A DNA stretch of 64,000 nucleotides from Spirodela intermedia (taxonomy: Eukaryota > Streptophyta > Magnoliopsida > Alismatales > Araceae): positions 980,501-1,044,500 of the forward strand of contig LR746270.1 of assembly GCA_902729315.2 (NCBI GenBank). The letters run 5' to 3'. Below the pieces are notes generated by a model. The model saw nothing but the letters and a program-made list of their open reading frames with translations, searched no databases and was not told the origin of the DNA. Of the stretch, positions 26,154 to 37,800 are shown one piece after another. Positions within the stretch are counted from its first letter, which is position 1. Every line of letters starts with the position of its first letter. Both the position numbers and the translations under genes were made by a program.

Positions 26154-26981
26154 TCATACCTCCTCATTGATGCTGAACCGAGAATTAAAGTGGTGAATTT
26201 GCCACCTTTCCTGGTGCCACCGCTGTCCCAAAATCACAAGGCCCATCAGAGCAGCAGCAGCACAGAGAGACCACAAGGTACCCGCCTCCTTTGCATGAGC
26301 ATACAGTGCTGCTGCTCGCCTCTTCCACCACGATTCACAGGGGATTCCAGACCCGCTATACTTGGAATGATTAAGTGGCTTTGAAGAAAAACCTGAACTC
26401 TTGCTTGATGAATCGTCTGATGCAGCAATGTCGTTTCCGTCATCAAATTGAACTGACCCACCTTCATCTGTTTCACCTTCCGTGCAACCAGGATGGCTGC
26501 ACATCCTCCTCCCTTCCTCATCTAATTTGTATCCTTGCAAAGTTGCCATGTCTTCTTCAGGCATTACACCACTGACAGAAAGCCTCTCACTCATATCAGA
26601 GAACTGAATGGCATGGAGATTATCATTTTTAGATAAGCCTTTGCCGGTCGAAATCTTGTCCCCATCCTTGTCAATTACATCAGCTTCCTCCTGAATTATA
26701 TCTGCATCTTCCAACTGCGATCGGTTAAGGATTTCGTTATTGTCAGGTTCCAGGGGCAGATTCTCGTGCGCACTGGGTGGGAATACAAAATGACCAGACA
26801 TAAACATCGCCCTAGCGTATCCACTGTCGTCCCCATCAAAATCTCTATCTTTACTGCCACCAACGAAGCTAGTTCCTTCATTGCCAGGTGCAGCAGCATA
26901 TGCAGATGCCGTGAGAGACACGACTTCCCAGTCAACCCCCCGGGATGAAGTTTCTTCTCCTTCCTTTTCATAACCGGCCAT
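26154..26981 (-). CDS. ATI1: ATG8-interacting protein (ATI1/ATI2 family), apparently lacking the usual C-terminus
   Basis: One open frame of 275 aa starts at a well-placed ATG (ACCATGGCC). Near the N-terminus is WEVVSLTASAYAAAPG, the hallmark of plant ATIs; WEVV (residues 18-21) fits an ATG8-interacting motif. Next comes a FVFPPSAHENLPLEPD block, an acidic middle, WWKRRAAALYAHAKEA, and one membrane span (about 235-251), then GQRWHQERWQ. From family knowledge, ATIs bind ATG8 and mark ER- and plastid-derived bodies for selective autophagy. Known members continue about 40 residues past this point. Here the frame stops at FSINEEV, and GAG|GTATGA at the stop could be a splice donor. I found no downstream exon before the next gene. 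ATI1 versus ATI2 cannot be told from sequence alone; the symbol leans on BRM/UBC linkage. Confidence 0.85.
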   Translation of the reverse strand: MAGYEKEGEETSSRGVDWEVVSLTASAYAAAPGNEGTSFVGGSKDRDFDGDDSGYARAMFMSGHFVFPPSAHENLPLEPDNNEILNRSQLEDADIIQEEADVIDKDGDKISTGKGLSKNDNLHAIQFSDMSERLSVSGVMPEEDMATLQGYKLDEEGRRMCSHPGCTEGETDEGGSVQFDDGNDIAASDDSSSKSSGFSSKPLNHSKYSGSGIPCESWWKRRAAALYAHAKEAGTLWSLCAAAALMGLVILGQRWHQERWQIHHFNSRFSINEEV

Positions 26982-27038
26982 GGTGAACCATACAATCCGT
27001 CAAACTAAAGTTCCACTAAAACAGCAAATCTTACCACT

Positions 27039-28084
27039 CTGAAAGAAAATCATTTTGACCGTCATTGATTCTAAAAATTCAGAGACTTCCATCCATTCAA
27101 TAATATGAGCAGATCTTATATACACGATTATTGCGTTACTTCAAGCCATAAAACCCCCTTAAAATGAGTGCCACATGAATGAGATAGGTTATTTCAATAT
27201 CTTGAAAATATGCTTTCTTTATATAAACAGCCTCCATTGATCAATACCAGGAAAGATAATATTAACGAGAAGAGTAAATCAACAGCAGATGCTATTATTT
27301 GAGAAAGGGAGGAAAGATCCCCATCGCCTAAGCAAATTGATACTCAAATAAAATTCTATATTAAAGGCAACTTTTGCAAAGATTATTATTTAGAAAAGAA
27401 ATAGATTTAACGAAGGCGTGGAAATACGAGGAACTCCGATTAGCATGAAATACAGAGGAAATAAAGAAGCAATCAGAAAATTAAAAAAAAAATAATGCTG
27501 TCATATAATACGGCAAATCTATAAACTTGGCATGCCTGAATCTGTCTCATCTTGTGAACAATTGAGATAAAGAAAGTGATAAACGAAATTGAAGAAGAAA
27601 AATAAATAAATTACAGCGCCAACTTTCTCCAGCTAGTTACGAAGAGGCGGAATAAAAGAAAAAACGGCCCCACGAGACATGATATTTATTTCAGATAAGT
27701 TTCACGCATCAATGTTATACTAAGAATTTCATCACGTTAGAGTAGTTTCAGCATGATTACTCCGCCTGGAAACCTATTTCCATATCAAAATAAAATTTGA
27801 ACGAGAACCGAACCAGATGATGTTGAAACACGAATGAGCACACTCAACAGGACAGAAACAAACGAGCGGCATCGCAGACATCAAACCGGCCTCACCACTA
27901 CAATAAAGCAGCTCCACCTGTAACCCGGGCCCTCGACATCGGGAAGATCACAATCCCAGATCTAAGCACACAACACAAGCCATCGCGCGCAATAGAGAAA
28001 AAATAAAACCGTGTCCACACTGCCGAGGCATGAACACAATCGATTCGCAATGATGACGACGAAGCATGATGGCGAATTTATTAC
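27039..28084 (-). other. 5' leader intron of the ATG8-interacting gene
   Basis: On the minus strand, a donor AAG|GTAATA (28084) and an acceptor TTTCTTTCAG|AG (27039) bracket about 1.05 kb of AT-rich, non-coding sequence. That leaves an untranslated first exon at about 28085-28500 in a GC-richer island and about 57 nt of leader in the coding exon. Leader introns are common in plants and often raise expression; that role is inference. Confidence 0.6.
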
Positions 28085-28560
28085 CTTCGCCGGGCGGAAA
28101 AGAAAAAGGAGAAAGCAATGATTCCTCGGCGTGGAGATCTCCACCGGCAATGCGGAAGGATGAGGAGGAGGAGGAGACTTCCCAAGATTCCAGGGATAGA
28201 CGAAGACAACGTACCGCCCCTTCCTTCTCGACCAAAATTCCCGGTTGCGAAGGAAGAGCAACCGGCTATGCCGGTCAAAAATCCCCGATACCGTAAGTGT
28301 CGATGTTCACCGCATAGGAACGCTGAGCAGAAATGCGTGGAAAGCGATCGTGGACAAATCAACATCCTGAGGATCTGTGCGTCCGCAAATCGAGACGTAC
28401 AAGGCAACATGAACATTGATACGCACCTCATTAGGATCCCGGTGCACCGTTTCACGCTTGGCAGCGGGGTCGAGGGATAAGAATCTCTGGCGCAGGAAGC
28501 GATCTAGGGAAAGCTAGGATCCTCGGGTACGAGATCCACCGATCGGACGGCTGAGAATCT
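28085..28560 (-). promoter_or_regulatory. Probable first exon and promoter of the ATG8-interacting gene
   Basis: A GC-rich island in AT-rich surroundings, immediately upstream of the inferred leader donor. It contains only short conflicting open frames on both strands, as expected of an untranslated exon and core promoter. Confidence 0.45.
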
Positions 28561-30094
28561 CCATCAACACTTGCGTTCAATGAACAGGATCAAATTTATC
28601 ACACCATTCTCCTTACCTCCAAGTCGGTCGAAAGATTTTCATTCACTGCAAGCTACTCTTGCTATCATTACGCCGAAATCTAAGCCTTAATTATTCAAAT
28701 TATTTTTAATTTTTTAATTGAAAAAATCCAGATTTTTTTTTGAACTCGATTAAATGTATATGAGTTCCAATTCGTTCATCAAAATGGTGAGAGGCCAGGT
28801 GAGAAGCATCATATATTGGGCTGGGCCTTTCTTGTTTAAGGCCCAAATATAATAATGGGTCAGATTATTAGTTTATCGGCTCAATAACATCAAAGTATGC
28901 ACATATATGACAAAAAATTAAATTATGTAAATAAGATCAGGTAATAATGGCTGCTTCACCATAACCAGATGTTGTGAGTTTTTCATCCTTGGCAAGCACC
29001 TTTACACAAAGCGGAAGTAGCTTCAAGCATAAGTCCATGAGTTGGTCACATAATCTAGTTTTTCTTGTCTTTTTCTCCAAACCCTGGCTGAATTCTCACC
29101 TCTAAGAAAGCATTCAAAGAAGTGATAGAGATTGTTATTAACTCTTTAGGGTGATAGATTTTTCTACTTGCGTCAAATATGAGACAAGTCACATTTAAGG
29201 TATCGCACCTTCCTATGGAATCACATTGGAAGAATCAAAGCTGATATGAGCATTGAGTTTTTTTAAAAAAAAAAGAGAGAGGATTGAGTTCGATATGATC
29301 GGTTTCAAAGAGCAACATATTGTTGTAATGTGAATTTTCTACATTTAATTTTTTAAAATAAACATGTTATTTGTTGATATTTTTTATAGATTGGAGATAA
29401 TTTATTTATACATTGTCAATGAGTCCACAAGTTTATTGGGCTCCTGGAGTTTATACGAATTTAGATCATCCTTGTTGGATGAAGTCAGTATCAACTAAAT
29501 CTCTATGATAAAATAACACCCTATATTATTTTTCATAAATTGATGACCACAAGTCATATAAAGTGTACATGAAAAATTCAGGTGCTTAGTACCTTTGATG
29601 GTTCATCGAATAAATATTATTTGATAAGTTTCTAAGATAAAACTAAAGCCTATGGGATAAAGTCAATTAGACACAATTCTACAATGAAGTACATGTTTAT
29701 GTGGTGAAGCCCATTTGAAAGAGATGGGAGAGACCCCTTCATCTTCAAGTTAATTGTGGCCATGTCTTCTCTTCTTAGGGTTGAGCTTCAATACAATACT
29801 CATCATTTCAATATCATTGGTTGAGGTGTGCCCTCTCTATCTCTCTCTCTCTCTCTTTGAGGGCTTCATCATAGTCCTTGCTTCATCCTCCCTTTCTTTC
29901 TTCCTTCGTTTTTTGCAAAAAAAAATCTTCTACACCAAGATACACATGCACTTCTCTCAAAAAATACTACATGAGTGGCCACCGAATCTAGATTATCTGA
30001 CTACCATATATTTTTTATATGGTATTGAATTACAAATCTTTAGTCATACTTGTTAATAAATTGAACTTGTGACAATGTGTAAAATACATATGCT
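28561..30094. other. AT-rich spacer
   Basis: No gene seen. It contains homopolymer A/T runs and a short TC run at about 29838-29858. Open frames are short and without recognisable domains. Confidence 0.6.
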
Positions 30095-30879
30095 TGATCC
30101 CCTCCTCTAGGTGGGGAAGCTTAGTTTCACACCCTAATAGGTTACTTTTCTCTATCAATACCTTGTGTGGCATTGTGGCACTTAATGCACCCTTCAACTC
30201 TCAAGATGGCCAGCCCTTTGTATGACTTATATCTTCAATCTCCCCTCAAGCATTTGTCACAATATTACAAGAATGACCTCATATTAGTAGTGAGTTTTTG
30301 CATCCAAAACTTTGTTATTCAAAGCAAGTGAATATGAACTCTACCATATATTTTTTAAAATCAACATTTTACAATAATATAATGCCTCTTGTAAGACAAC
30401 ATTCTATCAATTAGTATGTTAGATCTAAGTAAGGCGAATGTAGACATTACTAAATCTAGTAAAGAAGAGGGTTTTATATTATGTTTATACTCTCTATGGA
30501 TGTAAAGGTAAAGACCAAAAATATGCATATGAGAGCTTATGCATAAATTCATAAAATATGGGGTGTGACTTATTTAATTGAAAACAAATGTCTTAATAAG
30601 AAAATAAAAACATACTAATAGAAATCTCACACGTGTCACTAGGCAAGTATTAGCCTCACATGAGGATCATGAGAGGGAGATTAGGAGAAATTATAGGATT
30701 CACCTTGAAGAGATTTATAGATGTCATTGGCGGCGTCAGGTTTTGAGGCCTCCACAATCATTGTTAACCGACCTTGCTATTTCACTAATCCCTTGGAAGC
30801 ATGAGTTCCCTCTGTTCCACTTACCACCTCTGCCTTATAGAATGGTTGTTTCAAGCTCTGACCATGCCAGCACAACCCC

Positions 30880-30944
<65 letters not shown>

Positions 30945-31500
30945 CTATTTCTCTCTCTAAGAAAGGATCAAGAAACAATGAGGAAATCATATATATCTCA
31001 TAAGAAATGATAGTAAGATTACATCACCAAGTCCATCTCCACAACCCTCTATGTTCTTCTTTATCGTCGTCGTCACTACCATGCACCACTTGTGGCCGCC
31101 GATTGCAATAGTGTACTCAAGCAGCTGATTGGGGCTAGAGTCTAGCTTATTCTCTTCCCATAGAAACCACAGAGAGTAGAACATATTAGGAGCTTGGGTG
31201 GAAATGAAGTAGAGATCATAGAATAAAATTGGGCACCTTAAGAAATTGTTGAAATTCATAAAAAGTTGTCATCCTAATATAGTGACATTGATCACATGCT
31301 AGATTAGAATGAAAGGAATACTATATATTAAAGTAGATCTCAAGTTCTACAAAACCAAAAAGCCTAATGTAAGCATGCTCTTATAAATTCTTTTGGATCT
31401 TAATTTTGGCTCATTGAGAGAAAAAATAGTAAGATTTTATGTTGTTTCTTGATTCTTCTGCAATATAACAAAGGTAAGGGTAAGAATATGTTCATTTTCA
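30095..31500 (+). repeat. Dispersed repeat, copy 2 (right of the ATG8-interacting gene)
   Basis: Same orientation and block order as 24290-25895. Where copy 1 has CpG-rich words, copy 2 usually has TG or CA (for example CATGCGCCGCC versus CATGCACCAC), the pattern left by deamination of methylated cytosines. It contains a long (TC)n expansion at 30882-30942 where copy 1 has a short one. Confidence 0.8.
30882..30942. repeat. (TC)n microsatellite
   Basis: A perfect CT/TC run of about 60 bp within repeat copy 2. The predicted Ser/Leu-repeat peptides across it are artefacts of the run. Confidence 0.95.
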
Positions 31501-34500
31501 TATGTGAACATGAAGATGGTTTCCAATCAAATTATGTATTATTTCTTTATTAGAATGTGGATGTTAATTATAATTCTTTTGTCAAGAATGAAATGATTAT
31601 GGTCATATGATCACAAAAGTAGTATTATATCTTTATAAATTCAAGTGAATTAATAATCAACATAACTACATAGTGATTCTTCATATGGGATTAATACTTA
31701 GTATCATATGCACTATAACTAAATATTTTCTACCATTTCTCAAATGATGATCTCTATGTTGGAGCAAGTTTAAACTTTGCATGCTTGTACAATTTGGATC
31801 TAAATTCATCGTTGATTTTTATTTCTTGATTCCAAGTTTGACTAATTTTTATTAAAATGAATGTAAAGTAATTATTTAAATATTAAATATTATTTTTGAT
31901 ATTTTCTTATTATTAAAGAGAGAGGAGGCAAAGAGAAAAGTGAGAATGAAATAATATGATGCACATCCAACAATATAATATATAAGAAATTATATATAAA
32001 CCCTAAGGAAAAATTTACCCTCTAACTAACTCATAAATTGGGTAACTCTAATCATCTAAAAATATGTAATTAGGTCAATCCCAATTATTGAAACACACCC
32101 TTATGTTGGAATAGAAGTCACATATGTTGAACTTGGAACGAATGTCAAATAGTCGAAGATGAGGAAGAGCCTTGATTAGGATATCCACTAATTGAAAATC
32201 AATATATTTATCACCAATCCATGCCCTCTACTTCCTCCTTCGCCTTTGATGCTCTTACCTTTGTTGACCTACTTTTTGTTGAGAAATTTGACAAAAGTAT
32301 TGATTATGTGGAGCAAACACTTGAATTATTAGAGGAAAAACTATCAAATTATTTTTTTGTGATTTTTAAATAAAAGGAAAAATTTTCTTCATTGAGTTTT
32401 TTTACTCTTTTTGATATTAATAAAAAGGAAGAAAAATTGAGATGAGGAAATTGAGTGCATAGATTTAGGGGGAGCATTCATTGAGGTGGAGATTGTGAGT
32501 TTTTTTTTAATGTTGAATGTTAACTAGTGAACATTAAATATTTTATATGTTAATGAAGTGTTTGAATTTACTTTTTAGAGTTTAATGAATATTTAGCTTC
32601 ATGATGTTATATCAATATTATGTCTTAATTTTTTTCAATGATTTGTCAATACAAAAGAGAGAGAGAAACTATTAATTCTCATAGTTTTAATAATTATATG
32701 TGAAAAATATATTAATTAAATGAACATTTAATATTGATGATTATTTAAATATGTCATGAATATGTCTCAAATATTCAATACATTCAATATAGTGATTACA
32801 TAAAATATAATTAGTGATTATCTGATCTTATCATTAATGATTGAATTCAAAGTATTAATTATTGAGATTAAGTGATTCTTCATTTTACGAACATTTGACC
32901 AACAAAGAATATCAATTTAAGAACCATCTTCAAGTGAAAAGGTAAGTATATGTTTAAATGGGTATCAGCAAATCATATAGATTATGTTATCTTGTATTAT
33001 ATACTTCTCTAATAATATTATGAAATACTTATCATTTTGAAATGATGATATATAAGTTTCTTAAGATCTCACATAGATTAATTCATTAAGAAAATGAGAA
33101 AATGAAAGAAATATTTAAGCTTTGAATAAAGTATCTTAATGTTGATATGTTAAGTTCTACGTCAAAAATAAATTGAATAGATGAGGATTGAAGGCTGAAC
33201 ATAAAACTCTTCTTACTGCATGCATCACATACGTGAGAAAATGCTGCATCATTTTCCCTAACTAACTTCAGCAAAACAATCAACTCCATTGATATGGTTC
33301 ATGCTCTTCACAAAGTTCTAAAGTAATTGGGTGGTGAGGAGGGTGTTTTGGGCAAAGTCACAATGTGTTTGTAGTAATATTTGACCCAAAAAGGGCTGAT
33401 TTTTAAAAGGTATGAACTTGAGATATTTGATTAGCTGATCTCATAAATATCATTATGTAATTTTTTAGGGAATTAGTAAAATACTATAGGAAAGTTATTT
33501 CTAAGACTAAAAGTAGCAGCATGAAGGACAAAATAGTATAAAAACCTTGTTCTTCATTAAAAAGATTTGAGAGATCTTATTATTATTATATATATATATA
33601 TGTCAACACATATTGCAACACACACTTAATTCTCATTTAAATAAAAAAATATTTTAAAATAAAAAGTCCAATTTACCCTCCTCTTGGTGTCTCACCTAGC
33701 CCCATTGTTCCAACAATTTTTAATTGTGATAATCTATAGGCTTCATGAGACATCTTTAGTTTGTGCAAAATGAGGGAGACCTAAGATTGATAGATTATAG
33801 AGTTTTAGAAATGAGGTGATAGAATTCTTCATCTCCTAAGATATGATGTATTTTATGTACAAGAATAATAGAACTGAGGTACATAGTTCAAAACTTGAAG
33901 TGGGCTAAAGTAGTTTAGCCACATCAATATAAAATTATCTATCCTCTATTTTTTTCATATTTATATAGGCTAATTATATTTATTTATGATAATGTTTAAA
34001 TACCTTGAGTATTAATTCAAAATTATTTTATTAAAAATAGATAATATGAAGATATTATTTTTTTGTATTGTATTAATTTTAAGAAATAAATCAAATTATT
34101 ACAAAATTTTAGTTAGATTAAGAATCAATTCACCCCCATCTTCATTCATCCAACTAGTAAAATGGGGACCAACAAGTGGCTTATGTTATTTCAATTAATT
34201 GTAAAAAAAAGAGTATTCATTCAAATAGTCGAGTCAATTGATTAAATATTTCACATAAAGTTTGATGTGTAAATAATTACATTATGTTAGCAGTCATTTC
34301 TTTAAAATAGTATCATTTTTAACAGAAAAGAAAAATAACTATTTTCATAAATAAACTTATATGAATTTTTAGATTCAAATTGTGAGTCTCAAATAGATTT
34401 CTTGAAGTACCTTCTGAACATTTAATCATTCTCATATATTATCTAATAATTTATAGATTACTTGTGTATTTCATGAAAAATGAATAAGTAGCATGTTTTG

Positions 34501-34800
34501 ATCTATTTACTTGTTTTATGTCTTTGCCATTATTCAAAACTTCATCAGTTAAATAATGCTGCAACATAGGTTACTATATTCAATGCAGACTTGTTGAGGC
34601 CATTCTAATCAATGTAACTTGTATAAGCCTTTATGTTTGATGTCGATCACTAAGTAACTATTCGAATGTAAGGTATTTATTTGACTTTGATTAGTGGAGT
34701 AGGTGAGATAGGATGAATCACTATAATAGTGTCTATTTTGAGTCAAGAATTAGAGGAGGAAAGAGACACTTCAAAGGAGACTAATTTCCCCACCCTATTT
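31501..34800. other. AT-rich gene-free region
   Basis: Very AT-rich sequence with a TATATATA run near 33590-33601. I found no conserved coding stretch, RNA gene or complete mobile element. It is probably heavily decayed repeat DNA. Confidence 0.6.
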
Positions 34801-35690
34801 TTTCTTAGTGGAACCTCACTAAAACCAACTCCTACAGGTGCTCTCGCGAAGAACTCAAGATATGTCTTGTTGTAGGGGAGAGAATCCTGAAGGCGCTCTC
34901 GCAGCCGTGAAGATAGAACGTCCTACAGGTTACAGGTGGACACCAACGAAAGAGTACAGCTACGGCGGAAAATCGAATCCGGGCTGGATACTACACAGAT
35001 TACGACCGATTTGACTTTCACCATCTCCTTTCCGTCCGGCGGGAATGTGGGGCCTGAGCAAGGCATCAGAGATTAAGAACAAACACGAGACAACGGATGT
35101 ATCTCGAGCCCGGAGGAACGTGCACTCTCCCGGAATCGCTATCAGTGGGATCAAATCCCTACTAACGTCTAAACGGGTGTTACTAAACGGGCTGTTCTAG
35201 TTGATAAAAACATGGATAAAAACACCGGCTCGTACTGAGCGTAGAGTTGACTCCAAGGGACATACGTGGAACTTCAACTCCCACTCCATCGCTATCAGTT
35301 GTTGTCGTATAAGCCTTGCATAAATAGATATCAAGTGTCGGCAACCAGTTGGTTTACATTCATGTGTTCCCCGCCAATAATATTCTTTTCCGATGCGTTG
35401 TGCCTTGCTGAGTATAGAATCCGTCTCCATTTCAAGACCCATCAAATTTACAGATAGTTCTCACTAAAATCTGAAATGCTAGAGACCGAAAATCCCCTCC
35501 CCCCCTGCTTTTTTCAGCCATGGACTCCGCCGCCCTTAACATTACGAACATAAAATCAAGCTGCGATTACAATACCATCACTTCTGCTGGATAAACAAAA
35601 GCACCGTAAGCGTATTATCTCTAACTTACGTTTTATTCTGGGCGTTCAACTTCTGTTGAACTAAGCAGGTCATCCATCTCCTCCTCGCAA
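34801..35690. other. Mixed-composition spacer downstream of the DUF599 gene
   Basis: Base composition returns to about half GC at 34840-35190. The words CCTACAGGT and GCTCTCGC each recur within about 100 bp (34833-34930), a small imperfect duplication. Minus-strand frames of 64 and 82 codons occur, but no family is recognised. The 3' UTR of the DUF599 gene should lie at about 35500-35690. Confidence 0.5.
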
Positions 35691-36544
35691 TCAGAACTTT
35701 GCGGCCGCTAATGCCGCCTGATCCGCCGCTTCTGAGGCGGTAGAACCTGTCTTGGTCTCTTCATCCGAGGACATGTCGAGGAAGTAGAGAAGGGAAACCA
35801 GCACGACACAGCAGGTGAACATCGGCACGGGGCCGAAGATCCAAAGAAAGAGGGGGAATGAGAAGTAGATGGCCCTCAAGCCCAGAGACCAGAAGAAGTT
35901 TCCCTTATCCAACATCTTTGCGACGAACTCGGGCGTGATTTTCCGCCGCAGCCTAATCTCCTGCCCGCCACACGCAGCCTTGGCCCCGGAGCCATAGATG
36001 GGCACGTTAATGAGGATGCTGGAGTGGCTGTAGTAGCGAACTGACTGCACCTCGAAGAGGAACGCGAGGAGGAAACACGAGAGAATTGACACGAACTTGA
36101 TGGTGAGCCCCAGCTCGCTGGCATCGCCGACGACCAGCTTAGCGCGCCCTTCTTGCAGCCTGCTCGGCCACCCACCGCTGTTGGTCATCAGGATGGCGAT
36201 CACAGAGGAGAGCATGATGGCTGTGGAGGCCATCAGCGTGGAGGCCATGATGTTGTTCCGCAGGCTCTGAACTGCGAGTATCCCCATCTTAACGGGGTCC
36301 TGTTGCACAAAACAAACGACACACGGTGAGAAAAGTCGTGGGGAATTGGGACAGGAAGTTCGGAACCACAGTGGATAGGCACCTCCATCATGCTCTGCAC
36401 CCAGAAGCGGCGATTGATGCTGTTGATGCCCATAACGGTGCGGGTGGGCTCCCTACGAACGCGGCGCACCAGCCAGACGTGGTAGGAGGCGAGGATGATC
36501 AGGCCCATCGGCACCAGCGCCAAGTCCAGAGCTTCCTTCTTCAT
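35691..36544 (-). CDS. DUF599 family membrane protein, two exons
   Basis: Exons 36544-36383 and 36299-35691 join in frame (...VQSMMEDPVKMG...) for 256 aa. Start ATG gives MKKEALDLALVPMG. The order of features is that of plant DUF599 proteins: an N-terminal membrane helix followed by ASYHVWLV, an NRRFWVQSMM block, a QSLRNNIMASTLMASTAI block, three more hydrophobic spans, and SHSSILINVP. The C-terminal tail is short and acidic/Ala-rich. The family has four predicted membrane helices and no agreed biochemical role, so I do not assign one. The intron is 83 bp. Confidence 0.87.
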
Positions 36545-37020
36545 AATGTTCGGTGTTGGAAAAGAAGAAGAAGACGAGGATGGAGACGGACATCAAGCGA
36601 GGTGTATAGGGTATGGACAGAAGGTGACAAAGATTTTCCCCTTTATTGTATTTGACCTAAGCGGTGAATACGTCACTGCGAGCGTCACGGGCAGTCGGAT
36701 GGGCATCCAGTGACGACTTGCGTGACGAGCCATTTTTAGGAATCTCTTCAGTCATCAAAGGGGATCATTTCTCTAGACGTATTTGATTTTGATGCTCGAC
36801 CAAGAAAAGTCAACACCTCGAGGATGTATAACAGGGCGTTAGAACCACTGTATAGCCTTCACTGCGTCGGCCGGTTCCTCGGTAGTACAGAATCAACAAG
36901 ACCGTGCGTTTGAAGCGGCTTGAGCCGGCAATTCCGCGTTGACAGCACACCGGGCGTGCACATTTAAGATCTATTTCCTTATTTGTTAATTCTTTAGATT
37001 GACTTCGGAGCGCTTATGGA
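36545..37020 (-). promoter_or_regulatory. Upstream region of the DUF599 gene
   Basis: Unique sequence upstream of the ATG with an 18-bp GA/AAG-rich leader stretch. No convincing open frame in it. Confidence 0.35.
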
Positions 37021-37800
37021 TATTCTTGTAATCCTAGATCGAGGCAGAGAGAAGAAGAAATTAAGTTCGAGGTTTACCTCGATTCGCTCCGCAAAGGAGA
37101 GGCCGTGTGGACAGTTATCCATCGCCATCGGCACCCGCTGCCGACTTCCTTCGCCCACCGTCGTCCATCGTCAGTCAACCATCCGCCGTCTTCATACTCC
37201 ACTGCTGCCACCGTTCGTCCCATCCACTGGCATCGTTCACCCCGCCCCCGTCGCCACCGCCGACGCTGCAACAGTGCCACCACCACCGTCCGCCGCTTCC
37301 GCCGTCTCCACCGTTTGAAACCACTATCAACCGCCGTCTATCACTGCCCATCCACCACCATCCTCCGCCGCCACCGATCACCGCCGCCACCGATCACCGC
37401 CGCCACCCGCCATGGCCACCATCGTCTTCTCCACCCGTCCGCCGTTCCTCCGTCCTGATCGTCTGCCAAGCCGCCGGCCATTCCGTCGGTCATGCACGAT
37501 CCGTTCGCGCTGCTGCCCCTACCCACTGGTTAGGACTAAAAGGTTACCCGGTTCGTGATATCGAAATGCAGGCCGAAACAGCCTAGACCACCTCGTACGA
37601 GCCAACCGCTACTCCAGCCCGAACCATTCTACACTGCCTAGTTCGCACCAGACTATCTCACTGGTCCGAACGGTTCCAGACGTCCACGCCAGCCTGCCTC
37701 ACCTGGTCTAAGCCGCACCATCCATCAGCCATTTTGATCCGGTCAACGGTCATGTATAAAAGAGAACAGTCGAGAATCTGCTCAACAATCAGATAATAGG
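37021..37800. other. GC- and pyrimidine-rich block, unassigned
   Basis: About 600 bp rich in CCGCC/CCACC words, open in several frames on both strands (up to 159 codons) purely because of composition. TATAAAAG is present at about 37755-37762. It could be the remnant of a retroelement leader or of an old gene, but no domain supports either. Confidence 0.4.

Noticed and set aside
26022-26384. Plus-strand frame of 120 codons with a faint retroelement-integrase-tail look
   Set aside because: The similarity is too weak, and half of the frame is antisense to the ATG8-interacting gene.
35691-36308. DUF599 gene starting at an ATG near 36308
   Set aside because: Joining exon 1 (36544-36383) through a clear GT-AG intron restores the conserved N-terminal helix and the NRRFWVQSMM block.
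37016-37586. Overlapping plus and minus frames of up to 159 codons
   Set aside because: All come from CCGCC/CCACC composition. Several frames are open at once and none has a recognisable domain.
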